From Vibrio tasmaniensis 1F-187 (GTDB lineage Bacteria > Pseudomonadota > Gammaproteobacteria > Enterobacterales > Vibrionaceae), in the NCBI RefSeq assembly GCF_000272405.2, contig NZ_AJZM02000235.1:1-27349 (forward strand): 27,349 nucleotides of DNA. Direction: 5' to 3'. This document shows, piece after piece, positions 1 through 7,961 of this stretch (its first letter is position 1; each line of letters starts with the position of its first letter). A program made the position numbers and the translations under genes. The notes below the pieces were generated by a model, which had not been told where the DNA came from, searched no databases, and worked only from the letters and a program-made list of their open reading frames with translations.

Positions 1-32
1 GCTTTTTTCCTGCGCTATTTTTGAACACTTGC

Positions 33-1688
33 TTACTGTGATTGGTATGATTCCATCTTTTCAAGGTCGTATTGGCGTATTTGTACCGCTTTTTCCAGTG
101 ATACCGGTTTTGAAAATAAGTACCCTTGGACAATGTCACATCCATATTGTTTCACATATTCTAGTTGTTCAATGGTTTCGACACCTTCAGCGACGGTTCT
201 TGTTCCTGTAGACCGCCCAATTGCGACAATGCTTTTTAATAGTTCATGAGCGGTATTCGATTCTGAAAGTTGCCAAATAAAGCTACGATCTATTTTAATT
301 TCATGAATAGGAAGTAATGACAAATACTTCAACGAAGAGTACCCAGTACCAAAATCATCTAAGGCCAAGTGAAACCCTTTACTACGAAGTTGATACGCAA
401 CTTTTGCTACCTCTTCCGGATTTTTTAGCATGATGCCTTCGGTGGCTTCTAGGCATATATGGGATGGGTTTATACCGTAGCGCTCTGTTATTTTAATGAT
501 ATTTTCAGCAAAGTTTGTTTCACCAATTTGAACTGGTGATAAGTTCAGTGCCAGTAAAATAGGAGCATCGTCTGGAAAATCGAGTTCTGAATACTGTTGG
601 TAGGCTAATTCAATAAGATACCAACCTAATGCGCGTATGTGACCACTGACTTCAGCGACGGAGATAAATTCATCAGGGTAAACGTTACCCAATGTTGGGC
701 TTTTCCATCGAGCTAGCGCTTCGATTCCCCATAACCTTCCAGACTGTAAGCAATACTGAGGCTGATAATCTAAATAAATTTCTCTTCTTTCTATAGCGGT
801 AAGTAAATTGTCTTCAATCAGAAACTTACGTTGATTTTTCGCAGAGGTTTTTGATGAGAAAATAGCACAGTTTGCTTTGCCTTCTGATTTCACAGAATGG
901 AGCATAATATCAGAGCTTGCGAGTAACTCATCGACAGTGCGCCCGTGATCGGGATACAAGGCGGCACCTAAGCTAAAACTGATATCAAATTCATGCTCAA
1001 AGCATTGATACTTGGTCGCAAGTTCATCATGAAATAGTTTCATGACGCTTTCTGCCTGTTTTAGGCTGTTTAGATCAGGGAAAGTAACAATAAATTCATC
1101 ACCTCCGAACCGGAACACTTCTGAAAAATTAGGGCATACTTTTTTAAGCGTTTGAGATATCTGTATTAAGAGTTCGTCCCCAACACTGTGTCCGTAGTAG
1201 TCGTTGATGTTTTTAAAGTTATCTACATCAATAAAACAGACAAGAAATTTATCGTCATCTGATTGAGTTTTGGCCAGCTCTTTCTCCATATAGACTTCAA
1301 AAAAGTGTCGATTAAAAAGCCCAGTCAGTTGGTCATGATTAGCAAAGTGATTCAGCGTGCTGTTTGCAGTACAGAGCTTTTCAAAGTCAGATTGAATTTC
1401 AGCTTGATAAGATTCAAAGCGACGAGAAACTAGAGTGCTTACATAATATGAGAGTAGTCCGACTAATAGAACGACTATGCTATACATGAGTGCTAAGCGA
1501 TTGAGCTCATCATTTCTTTTTTCAATCAACTCGGCATTTTTTTTAGTTACAAGTCTTTCTAATGCAGTGACACTAAAGCTCGCGCCTATCGTCCAGCCCC
1601 AAGTACTATTTTTGATGACATAACTAAGGTTTTCTAACGAGTGATTGTCGGCAGCTAAGTGTCTAACATAGACATCCGATTGTTCCAA
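33..1688 (-). CDS. C-terminal fragment: GGDEF-EAL diguanylate cyclase/phosphodiesterase
   Basis: The 551-residue frame opens with the rest of a Cache repeat (WGWTIGAS near residue 30) and a membrane helix at about 65-88. A GGDEF domain follows, with NHDQLTGLFNR, IDVDNFKNIND and an intact RFGGDEF near residue 195. No RxxD inhibitory site is seen five residues before GGDEF. The EAL domain has GIEALARW near residue 320, NLSP, LEATEG, LALDDFGTGYSSL, KIDRSF, AEGVET and QGYLFSKP, so the usual phosphodiesterase metal and catalytic residues are present. Both activities look possible; the net direction cannot be predicted. The TTG at 1688 is the first start in the frame, but the frame is open upstream to the frameshift, so this is probably the broken half of a larger gene rather than an independent one. 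Confidence 0.8.
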   Translation of the reverse strand: MEQSDVYVRHLAADNHSLENLSYVIKNSTWGWTIGASFSVTALERLVTKKNAELIEKRNDELNRLALMYSIVVLLVGLLSYYVSTLVSRRFESYQAEIQSDFEKLCTANSTLNHFANHDQLTGLFNRHFFEVYMEKELAKTQSDDDKFLVCFIDVDNFKNINDYYGHSVGDELLIQISQTLKKVCPNFSEVFRFGGDEFIVTFPDLNSLKQAESVMKLFHDELATKYQCFEHEFDISFSLGAALYPDHGRTVDELLASSDIMLHSVKSEGKANCAIFSSKTSAKNQRKFLIEDNLLTAIERREIYLDYQPQYCLQSGRLWGIEALARWKSPTLGNVYPDEFISVAEVSGHIRALGWYLIELAYQQYSELDFPDDAPILLALNLSPVQIGETNFAENIIKITERYGINPSHICLEATEGIMLKNPEEVAKVAYQLRSKGFHLALDDFGTGYSSLKYLSLLPIHEIKIDRSFIWQLSESNTAHELLKSIVAIGRSTGTRTVAEGVETIEQLEYVKQYGCDIVQGYLFSKPVSLEKAVQIRQYDLEKMESYQSQ

Positions 1689-1752
1689 CAGCGCGACTGC
1701 TTGAGTGCGGAAGTGTATGTTTTGAATGTTATGGATATTAGTGTCAATAAAG

Positions 1753-2547
1753 CTAGGGGGTGGTATGAGCTAGCACATCGCCTTTAGTGTCGATAACGTA
1801 GAAGTTACTCTGTTGACCAATTTGAAGCTGACTTAACCATTCGAGCACGTCACTTTGAATGTCTGCCTGGACATCTGTAATAAAGTCACTTGTACCTATG
1901 TACCAATTATATGGCGAGAAATTGACAATATAGCCGATTTTTTCATACTGTTTTGCGAATGTATTCGGCTTTATAAACCACCATTTATGAAAGCCTTCCT
2001 TTTCTTTAATTGCTTTCTTGGTTAATTCCTGAGCAATAAAGTGTCCTTTAGCATCTTTATAGTCCCATCGGGAAGCTCCTTGGGAGCTAGGAAATATAGG
2101 GTGGAAAATAACAGTCCCATCATGGTGGTAAATAAAAGGGTAACCACGACCGTCATTGAATCTGTAGTTTTTCAAACTCGAACGAACCAAGGTTGTAAAC
2201 TCTTGTTCACTTAATTGTGGGTTGTCTTTGTACAGTTGATTTAGTATCGAGTGAGTGCGGAGAGTATGAGTTTTTATACTGTCGCGTAGTGTGGTTATTG
2301 TTGTTTCTTCTAAGTAGTTGAGCTGCTTGTTGACATAGCTGACTTGAGATTTTAAATAGGCTTTTTTTTCTTCAACAATGTCGGACTCTATGTGAGTGAT
2401 TTCTTGATTGGTTCGTCGATAACTATCATTGACCGATAACGAAAAGACGATAATAGAGAATAGAACCACAGTTATAGTCGGTATGTAACGAATTAGGTAG
2501 ACGAGCTTGTTCTCTTTCATTTTTCTATTAAAGGTCAGTAAATTCAC
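1753..2547 (-). CDS. N-terminal fragment: membrane anchor plus dCache sensor domain
   Basis: This 264-residue frame starts at ATG and has a hydrophobic segment at about residues 19-41, after a basic stretch. It then runs through a coiled helix into a Cache sensor fold: GRGYPFIYHHDGTVIFHP near residues 134-151, and a WYIGTSDF turn near residue 215 that is typical of the end of a Cache subdomain. A second Cache repeat begins at NFYVIDTKGDVLAHTTP and is cut off by the stop. Such domains bind small ligands outside the inner membrane and pass a signal to the cytoplasmic output domain. The output domain here lies in the next frame downstream. Alone, the product would be a one-helix membrane protein with no enzymatic domain. 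Confidence 0.75.
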   Translation of the reverse strand: MNLLTFNRKMKENKLVYLIRYIPTITVVLFSIIVFSLSVNDSYRRTNQEITHIESDIVEEKKAYLKSQVSYVNKQLNYLEETTITTLRDSIKTHTLRTHSILNQLYKDNPQLSEQEFTTLVRSSLKNYRFNDGRGYPFIYHHDGTVIFHPIFPSSQGASRWDYKDAKGHFIAQELTKKAIKEKEGFHKWWFIKPNTFAKQYEKIGYIVNFSPYNWYIGTSDFITDVQADIQSDVLEWLSQLQIGQQSNFYVIDTKGDVLAHTTP

Positions 2548-2868
2548 GCTAATGATAACTCAAACAATTATTCATTGAGTTGTTATTTTTCACAAAAAAA
2601 GAACCATGTCATAAAAAACCCGCAACTTATAAGGTTTAATTTTTATGGGAACTTTGGCAGGGATGGGAGACATCTATGTCTTGAGAAGACAAAGTGGATC
2701 ACTCTGGCTTCATTGCCAGTAACGTTTATGTATTTGTAGTGTAAAGTTATCAGGGCAGCGAAAGCTGATTTTCTTTTTATCATTTTCACTTGCCTTTCTT
2801 GCTTTATATTGCACAATACCGCCCCTATATCTTCCAATCATTTAGTATTTAGCAAACGATTTCGACCC
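2548..2868. other. Intergenic region, divergent starts of the cyclic-di-GMP gene and pabA
   Basis: These 321 bases separate two genes that point away from each other, so they should hold both promoters. A perfect 7-base inverted repeat (AACTCAA 2557-2563, TTGAGTT 2575-2581) is followed on the plus strand by a T-rich stretch, resembling a terminator. No plus-strand gene ends there, and on the other strand it would lie in the leader of the cyclic-di-GMP gene. A small hairpin CTGGC-TTCATT-GCCAG lies near 2712-2727. No convincing promoter was assigned. Confidence 0.4.
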
Positions 2869-3447
2869 ATGTTACTTATCATCGATAACTACGACTCTTT
2901 TACCTATAACTTGTATCAGTATTTCTGTGAGTTAGGGGTCACTGTGAAAGTTGTTCGCAACGATGAGATTGATATTGCGGGCATTGAAGCGCTGAATCCT
3001 AGCCATCTTGTTATCTCGCCAGGCCCTTGTACGCCTGATGATGCGGGAATCTCTCTGCAAGTCATTGAACACTTCGTGGGTAAGTTGCCTATCTTAGGTG
3101 TGTGCCTTGGTCATCAAGCCATTGCTCAAGTCTTTGGTGGTGAAGTAGTGCGAGCCAGACAAGTGATGCACGGTAAAACCTCTCCAATACGTCACAATGG
3201 CAAGAGCGTTTTTCAGGGGTTGAATAACCCTCTAACCGTGACACGTTACCATTCTCTAGTGGTGAAAAATGGCACGCTGCCTGACTGCTTTGAACTGACG
3301 TCTTGGACGGAATTTGAAGATGGCAGCATGGATGAGATCATGGGGTATCAACACAAAACCTTACCGATTGATGCCGTACAATTTCACCCTGAGTCGATTA
3401 AAACAGAGCAAGGACACCAGCTTCTCGCTAACTTCCTAGCACGCTGA
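2869..3447 (+). CDS. pabA: Aminodeoxychorismate/anthranilate synthase glutaminase subunit
   Basis: This 192-residue class I glutamine amidotransferase releases ammonia from glutamine for a PabB (or TrpE) partner, feeding p-aminobenzoate and folate synthesis. It shows [10 protein letters not shown] (residues 51-60), the nucleophile elbow GVCLGHQAI with Cys79, HGKTS at 101-105, and the HPES motif with His173 and Glu175 completing the triad. Length matches PabA (about 187 residues in E. coli). The reading frame is open 20 codons further up, but that extension has no homology and [15 protein letters not shown] is the usual N-terminus, so the ATG at 2869 is chosen despite a weak ribosome-binding site. 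Position next to argD, away from trp genes, favours pabA over trpG. The protein may serve both pathways in some bacteria. Confidence 0.93.
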   Translation: MLLIIDNYDSFTYNLYQYFCELGVTVKVVRNDEIDIAGIEALNPSHLVISPGPCTPDDAGISLQVIEHFVGKLPILGVCLGHQAIAQVFGGEVVRARQVMHGKTSPIRHNGKSVFQGLNNPLTVTRYHSLVVKNGTLPDCFELTSWTEFEDGSMDEIMGYQHKTLPIDAVQFHPESIKTEQGHQLLANFLAR

Positions 3448-3718
3448 GTGTTTAAATTTGACTCTTTCTGCGTCTAAATAAGCCAGTTAAACCTGTTACC
3501 CCATTCGTTAAGCGTTTAAATTCGGGCGCTACGCGTCTCTTACTCCTCTGACGCCGATCACTTTTTATAACATTTCTCTCTCTTCAGGCTAAGTTTTTAG
3601 CCTATGCAAAATTATTCGCCTTATTTCGTCTCGAACCCTATATACCGCAATGCCAGTAAGGCTTTGCTATTACTGGTTATGCGTTTAGGTAAAAAAAGCT
3701 TCATAAAACAGATTAATT

Positions 3719-3736
3719 GATGCATAAATAGTCATA
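3719..3736. promoter_or_regulatory. Candidate ArgR operator (ARG box)
   Basis: The core TGCATAAATAGTCA (3721-3734) matches 8 of 10 fixed positions of the ArgR core TGAATwwwwATTCA and has an all-A/T centre. It lies upstream of argD-astA-astD, the expected regulon, and about 90 bases upstream of the predicted transcription start. ArgR boxes usually come in pairs 3 bases apart. I see no good second box on either side, which lowers confidence. Confidence 0.5.
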
Positions 3737-3786
3737 GGTAGTGACGTTTAGCTGGTTGTTAGGGATGGCTAAAGAATAATCTACTA

Positions 3787-3816
3787 TTGAAAACGTTAAT
3801 TAAATGTAAATATAAT
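3787..3816 (+). promoter_or_regulatory. Sigma-70 promoter for argD-astA-astD
   Basis: TTGAAA (3787-3792), an 18-base spacer and a perfect TATAAT (3811-3816) predict a start near 3823. It is the best promoter in the pabA-argD gap. No sigma-54 element (TGGCAC-N5-TTGC) was found here, unlike the enterobacterial ast operon promoter. Confidence 0.6.
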
Positions 3817-3912
3817 GCTGCAGCGGGATTGTGGCGAGAGAAAATATCTTTGTCTCACTTATGAACCAGTACGCTTATTTGCGAAGCTTGCGGTATCGAG
3901 AAGGAATGTACG

Positions 3913-5124
3913 ATGACAGTGGAAAAAAAAGTAGAACGTAGTCTGTTTAATGAGGTGATGGTGCCTTGTTATAACCCAATGGAAATGATCCCAGTAAAAG
4001 GGGAAGGCGCACGCGTTTGGGACCAACAAGGCCGAGAGTATATCGACTTTGCTGGTGGTATCGCTGTGAGCTGTTTGGGTCACTGTCACCCAGCAATGGT
4101 TAACGCAGTTACTGAGCAAGCAAACAAGATTTGGCATTTAAGTAACGTAATGACCAACGAACCTGCACTACGTCTAGCGAAGAAGTTAACAGACGTATGT
4201 TTTGCAGAAAAAGTATTCTTTGCCAACTCTGGTGCTGAAGCGAACGAAGCCGCATTGAAGCTAGCTCGTCGTTGGGCAGCGGATGTTCACGGTCCTGAGA
4301 AATCTGAAATCATTGCATTCAAACAAGGTTTCCACGGTCGTACTTTCTTTACTGTAACTGTGGGTGGTCAAGAGGCTTACTCTGATGGCTTCGGTCCTAA
4401 ACCGGGCGATGTAACTCACCTGCCTTACAACGATATTGCCGCGCTAGAAGCGCACATCTCAGATCGCACATGTGCAATCATGATGGAACCTCTGCAAGGC
4501 GAGGGCGGTATCATCTCTCCAACATCTGAGTTCGTGAACACGGTTCGTGAACTGTGTGACAAACACAATGCGCTGCTTATCTTTGATGAAGTGCAAACAG
4601 GTAATGGCCGTACCGGTAACTTTTACGCTTACCAAGGTCTAGGTGTAACACCTGACATCCTAAGCACAGCGAAATCACTAGGTGGCGGTTTCCCTATCGG
4701 TGCAATGCTAACAACGTCTGAACTTGCAACACACCTAAAAGTCGGTACGCACGGTTCTACTTACGGTGGTAACCCACTGGCGTGTGCCGTTGCTGAAGCC
4801 GTTGTTGACGTAGTAAGCCAACCTGAAACGTTGGCTGGCGTGAAAGAACGCGAAGCACTATTCCGTGATGGTTTAGCTAAGATTAACGACAAATACCAAA
4901 TATTCAGTGAAGTTCGCGGTAAAGGCCTATTGCTAGGCGCTGCGCTTAATGAAGCATGGCAAGGTCGTGCTCGTGATGTACTAGTAGCAGCAGGTGAACA
5001 AGGCTTGATGGTACTGGTTGCGGGTGCAAACGTGGTTCGTTTCACACCATCACTGGTTATCACTACACAAGAAATTGAAGAAGGTTTATCAAAACTAGAC
5101 AAAGCCATCGCTACGCTAGTTTAG
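3913..5124 (+). CDS. argD: Acetylornithine/succinylornithine aminotransferase
   Basis: This 403-residue class III PLP-dependent aminotransferase exchanges an amino group between N-acetylornithine (or succinylornithine) and 2-oxoglutarate. It shows [17 protein letters not shown] (PLP phosphate loop), [29 protein letters not shown], and the Schiff-base lysine Lys254 in [14 protein letters not shown]. Length is typical. A ribosome-binding site (AGAAGGA) sits about seven bases before the ATG. It is followed by astA and astD, so the same enzyme probably serves both arginine synthesis (ArgD) and succinyltransferase degradation (AstC); astC is an equally valid name. The dual role is an inference from the neighbours and from the known promiscuity of the family. 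Confidence 0.93.
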   Translation: MTVEKKVERSLFNEVMVPCYNPMEMIPVKGEGARVWDQQGREYIDFAGGIAVSCLGHCHPAMVNAVTEQANKIWHLSNVMTNEPALRLAKKLTDVCFAEKVFFANSGAEANEAALKLARRWAADVHGPEKSEIIAFKQGFHGRTFFTVTVGGQEAYSDGFGPKPGDVTHLPYNDIAALEAHISDRTCAIMMEPLQGEGGIISPTSEFVNTVRELCDKHNALLIFDEVQTGNGRTGNFYAYQGLGVTPDILSTAKSLGGGFPIGAMLTTSELATHLKVGTHGSTYGGNPLACAVAEAVVDVVSQPETLAGVKEREALFRDGLAKINDKYQIFSEVRGKGLLLGAALNEAWQGRARDVLVAAGEQGLMVLVAGANVVRFTPSLVITTQEIEEGLSKLDKAIATLV

Positions 5125-5133
5125 CCTGAGCGG

Positions 5134-5172
5134 CGTCATAGGAATGATCGCCATTAGAGCGATCCCATGACG
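5134..5172 (+). other. Nested hairpin in the argD-astA spacer
   Basis: Outer arms CGTCAT (5134-5139) and ATGACG (5167-5172) enclose inner arms GATCGC (5146-5151) and GCGATC (5159-5164) with a CATTAGA loop. There is no T-run. It begins 10 bases after the argD stop and sits just before a terminator-like hairpin. Confidence 0.5.
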
Positions 5173-5181
5173 TACTGCTAA

Positions 5182-5213
5182 AGGCCCAAGATTCTCGTTT
5201 TGGGCCTGTTTTG
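5182..5213 (+). terminator. Terminator-like hairpin between argD and astA
   Basis: AGGCCCAA (5182-5189) pairs with TTGGGCCT (5200-5207) and is followed by GTTTTG. The T-run is short, so termination may be partial. It lies only 18 bases before the astA start in a likely operon, so it may set the ratio of argD to astA-astD expression rather than end the unit. Confidence 0.55.
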
Positions 5214-5231
5214 CATCTGGAGGGAATATTG

Positions 5232-6251
5232 ATGCTAGTTGTTCGCCCAATAAAATTATCTGATTACGATGCGTTGCATACCTGCGCGGTTGAATCTGGT
5301 CACGGATTCACATCTCTTCCGGTTAACGAAGAACTGTTAACCAACCGTATTACTCACTCTGAATACAGCTTTGCTAAACAAGACGTGACTGAACCTGGTG
5401 ATGAAGGCTACCTAATGGTTGGCTTTGATACCGAAACCGGAGAAGTCGCAGGTACCACAGGTATCGAAGCCTCAATTGGCTGGGATGTTCCGTTTTACTC
5501 TTACCACATCAGCAAAGTGGTGCACTCATCGCAAAAGCTTGGCGTGAATAACGTCGTGAAGCTACTGACTTTCGGTAATAACTACACCGGATGCAGTGAG
5601 ATCTGCACACTGTTCTTGCGTCCAACTTTCCGTGGTGGATTGAATGGTCGTTTGATGTCGAAGTGTCGCTTCCTAATCATGTCTGAACACCCAGAGCGTT
5701 TCTCGAAAACGATTTTTGCTGAGATGCGTGGTGTATCGGATGCGGAAGGTAACTCACCTTTCTGGCAATGGCTGCAAGAGCACTTCTTCTCAATTGATTT
5801 CACGCTTGCAGATTACCTAACTGGTATCGGTAAGAAAGGCTTCATTGCTGACCTAATGCCAAAGCTGCCTATCTACGTGAACCTACTGAGCAAAGAAGCT
5901 CAGGCGGTGATTGGAGAGGTACATGATAATACACGCCCAGCACTTAAGTTGTTGGAACGTGAAGGTTTCACTAACCGTGGTTATGTTGACATCTTTGATG
6001 CAGGCCCAACGGTTGAGTGTGATCTAAGAAATATTGAATCAGTGCGTCATGCGATTCGAGCTCAGGTGAAAATTGCAGAGCACTCCAGCTCTAAAGACTT
6101 CCTAATTGGTAATACCTCATTTGAGAACTTCCGCGCAGTAGCCGCGAAAGGCGCGTATGACCAAGCAAGCGACACAGTGATTTTATCATCTGAAGTAGCA
6201 AGCGCTCTTGAAGTAAAAGAAGGCGAATTCGTTCGCATGTTGGCTCAATAA
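5232..6251 (+). CDS. astA: Arginine N-succinyltransferase
   Basis: This 339-residue enzyme transfers succinyl from succinyl-CoA to arginine, the first step of the AST arginine degradation pathway. The sequence follows AstA closely: MLVVRPIKLSD at the start, HVNN-like stretch KLGVNNVVKLLTFGNNYTG, CTLFLRPTFRGGLNGRLMSK, AEMRGVSDAEGNSPFWQWL, GFIADLMPKLPIY, and FDAGPTVECDL. Length matches the E. coli protein (344). The frame is open seven codons further upstream, but the ATG at 5232 has AGGGA about eight bases before it and gives the family N-terminus. It lies between argD/astC and astD, in the same order as the enterobacterial astCAD genes; astB and astE are not in this window. Confidence 0.95.
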   Translation: MLVVRPIKLSDYDALHTCAVESGHGFTSLPVNEELLTNRITHSEYSFAKQDVTEPGDEGYLMVGFDTETGEVAGTTGIEASIGWDVPFYSYHISKVVHSSQKLGVNNVVKLLTFGNNYTGCSEICTLFLRPTFRGGLNGRLMSKCRFLIMSEHPERFSKTIFAEMRGVSDAEGNSPFWQWLQEHFFSIDFTLADYLTGIGKKGFIADLMPKLPIYVNLLSKEAQAVIGEVHDNTRPALKLLEREGFTNRGYVDIFDAGPTVECDLRNIESVRHAIRAQVKIAEHSSSKDFLIGNTSFENFRAVAAKGAYDQASDTVILSSEVASALEVKEGEFVRMLAQ

Positions 6252-6290
6252 GAGCGGCGATTATCTGTCGAAGATTTTAAGGATAGAAGT

Positions 6291-7748
6291 ATGACTCAGT
6301 GGATAGCAGGACAGTGGGTGGCAGGTCAAGGCGACGCCATGACATCAGTAAGCCCATACAACAATGAAGTCGTGTGGCAAGGCGATAGTGCAACACCAGC
6401 GCAGGTTGAATCTGCAGTAGCAGCGGCTCGTGATGCGTTCTTAGTTTGGAAGAAACTGAGCTTTGCAGAGCGTGAAGCCATCGTGTTGAACTTTGCTGAG
6501 AAAGTAAAAGAGAACAGCGAAGAGATAGCACAGATTATTGCAAAAGAGACGGGTAAACCGATTTGGGAAACTCGTACTGAAGCGGGCGCGATGGCGGGCA
6601 AGATCGCTATCTCTATTCGTGCATATCACGAACGTACTGGTGAAGCTTCACGTGAAGCGGCAGGTAACCAAATCGTACTGCGTCATCGTCCATTAGGCGT
6701 TATGGCGGTATTTGGCCCTTACAACTTCCCAGGTCATCTGCCTAATGGTCATATTGTTCCAGCACTGCTATCGGGTAATACCGTGGTATTTAAGCCGTCA
6801 GAGCAGACACCTTGGACTGGTGAGTTTGCGATGAAGCTATGGCAAGAAGCTGGCCTTCCTGCTGGCGTGATCAACCTAGTGCAAGGCGCTAAAGAGACAG
6901 GTATCGCACTAGCCGATGCTAAAGGTCTTGATGGCGTGCTATTCACGGGCAGTGCTAATACCGGTCATATCCTTCACCGTCAATTCGCAGGTCAACCGGG
7001 CAAGATGCTGGCGCTAGAGATGGGTGGCAACAACCCGATGGTGATCAGTGACCAATTTGGTGATGCTGACGCGACGGTTTATACCATTATCCAATCGGCT
7101 TTCATCAGTGCGGGTCAACGTTGTACATGTGCGCGTCGTTTGTATGTTCCTGTTGGCGAGAAGGGTGATCAACTGCTCGATAAGCTCGTTGCGGCTACCT
7201 TGAAGATTCGTGTTGATCAGCCATTCGCTGAACCTGCACCTTTCATGGGACCACAAATCTCCGAAGCTGCGGCTAAGTTCATTCTGGACGCGCAAGCTAA
7301 TCTGCAATCACTCGGTGGTGTAAGCCTAGTTGAAGCAAAAGCGGGCGAAGCGGCGTTTGTTTCTCCGGGGATTATCGATGCAACCAACATTGCTGAGTTG
7401 CCAGATGAAGAGTACTTCGGTCCATTGCTGCAAGTGGTTCGTTACCAATCGCTCGAGCAAGCGGTTGAGCTAGCTAACGACACTCGTTTTGGTTTGTCTG
7501 CGGGTCTTGTATCAACAGATGATTCTGAATGGGAATACTTCGTTGATCATATCCGTGCGGGTATTGTTAACCGTAACCGTCAGCTAACAGGCGCAAGTGG
7601 TGATGCACCATTTGGTGGCCCGGGTGCTTCGGGCAACCTACGCCCAAGTGCTTACTATGCAGCGGACTATTGTGCTTACCCTATGGCTTCAATGGAAGGT
7701 GGCGAAACTCAACTTCCAGCAACGTTTAGCCCAGGTATTGAGCTTTAA
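6291..7748 (+). CDS. astD: N-succinylglutamate 5-semialdehyde dehydrogenase
   Basis: This 485-residue aldehyde dehydrogenase oxidises succinylglutamate semialdehyde to succinylglutamate with NAD(P), the fourth AST step. Visible motifs are [13 protein letters not shown] and FKPSEQTP (cofactor and substrate channel), [10 protein letters not shown] with the general base Glu243, [11 protein letters not shown] with the nucleophile Cys278, and [10 protein letters not shown]. Length is close to the E. coli AstD (492). AAGGAT precedes the ATG by about six bases. The gap to astA is 39 bases with no terminator, so the two are cotranscribed. The GHLPNGH stretch separates AstD from other aldehyde dehydrogenases. 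Confidence 0.95.
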   Translation: MTQWIAGQWVAGQGDAMTSVSPYNNEVVWQGDSATPAQVESAVAAARDAFLVWKKLSFAEREAIVLNFAEKVKENSEEIAQIIAKETGKPIWETRTEAGAMAGKIAISIRAYHERTGEASREAAGNQIVLRHRPLGVMAVFGPYNFPGHLPNGHIVPALLSGNTVVFKPSEQTPWTGEFAMKLWQEAGLPAGVINLVQGAKETGIALADAKGLDGVLFTGSANTGHILHRQFAGQPGKMLALEMGGNNPMVISDQFGDADATVYTIIQSAFISAGQRCTCARRLYVPVGEKGDQLLDKLVAATLKIRVDQPFAEPAPFMGPQISEAAAKFILDAQANLQSLGGVSLVEAKAGEAAFVSPGIIDATNIAELPDEEYFGPLLQVVRYQSLEQAVELANDTRFGLSAGLVSTDDSEWEYFVDHIRAGIVNRNRQLTGASGDAPFGGPGASGNLRPSAYYAADYCAYPMASMEGGETQLPATFSPGIEL

Positions 7749-7792
7749 TTTAGGCTAATGAGTCTTAGGCTCATGCGTTAAGCTTGAAATAG

Positions 7793-7819
7793 GGAAGTGT
7801 TGTTATCGCTTCCTCTTTT
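7793..7819 (+). terminator. Rho-independent terminator after astD
   Basis: GGAAGTG (7793-7799) pairs with CGCTTCC (7807-7813), with one G-T wobble and a TTGTTAT loop, and is followed by TCTTTT. It lies 45 bases after the astD stop and would separate the ast unit from the DUF1338 gene. Confidence 0.55.
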
Positions 7820-7961
7820 CACCCACGTCCGACACCTAGATTGGGCGGTAGATAATAATAGAACAAGTATGTCACAGGCTGATGGCTGCTGACTCTATGT
7901 CCAGCCTCTCCCTTTCTAATCCAAATTACTAGCTTGCTAGAACCTCTGACAAGGAGTCACC

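Larger units (their letters stand above)
33..2547 (-). pseudogene. Frameshifted dCache-GGDEF-EAL cyclic-di-GMP sensor (whole locus)
   Basis: Two minus-strand reading frames together encode one standard protein: N-terminal membrane anchor, extracytoplasmic dCache sensor, second membrane helix, GGDEF domain, EAL domain. The first frame stops at a TAG (1755-1753) directly after a run of five C on the minus strand (1760-1756). One extra C would join it to the second frame, which is open from that point and reads PSFIDTNIHN onwards into the TTG-initiated fragment. The sensor domain is cut in its membrane-distal/proximal repeat, so neither piece has a whole sensor. The frame change is seen directly; whether it is a fixed mutation, slippage at the C run or a sequence error cannot be told from here. 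Confidence 0.8.
3448..3912. other. 465-base intergenic region between pabA and argD
   Basis: No convincing gene. It holds a 7-base perfect inverted repeat with a 4-base loop (AGGCTAA 3586-3592, TTAGCCT 3597-3603) without a T-run, and a second one (CCAGTAA 3653-3659, TTACTGG 3670-3676). It also holds an ArgR-like box and a sigma-70-like promoter, listed separately. The leader from the promoter to argD is about 90 bases. The first hairpin could end or protect the pabA transcript. Confidence 0.45.

Noticed and set aside
2643..2837. 64-residue minus-strand frame upstream of pabA
   Set aside because: Low-complexity, no recognised domain or good ribosome-binding site, and it occupies the region expected to hold the pabA promoter.
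3859..4137. 92-residue frame antisense to the argD start
   Set aside because: Overlaps argD almost wholly with no family match.
5182..5213. Treating the argD-astA hairpin as a full operon boundary
   Set aside because: The T-run is short and astA begins 18 bases later with no room for its own promoter, so partial termination is the better reading.
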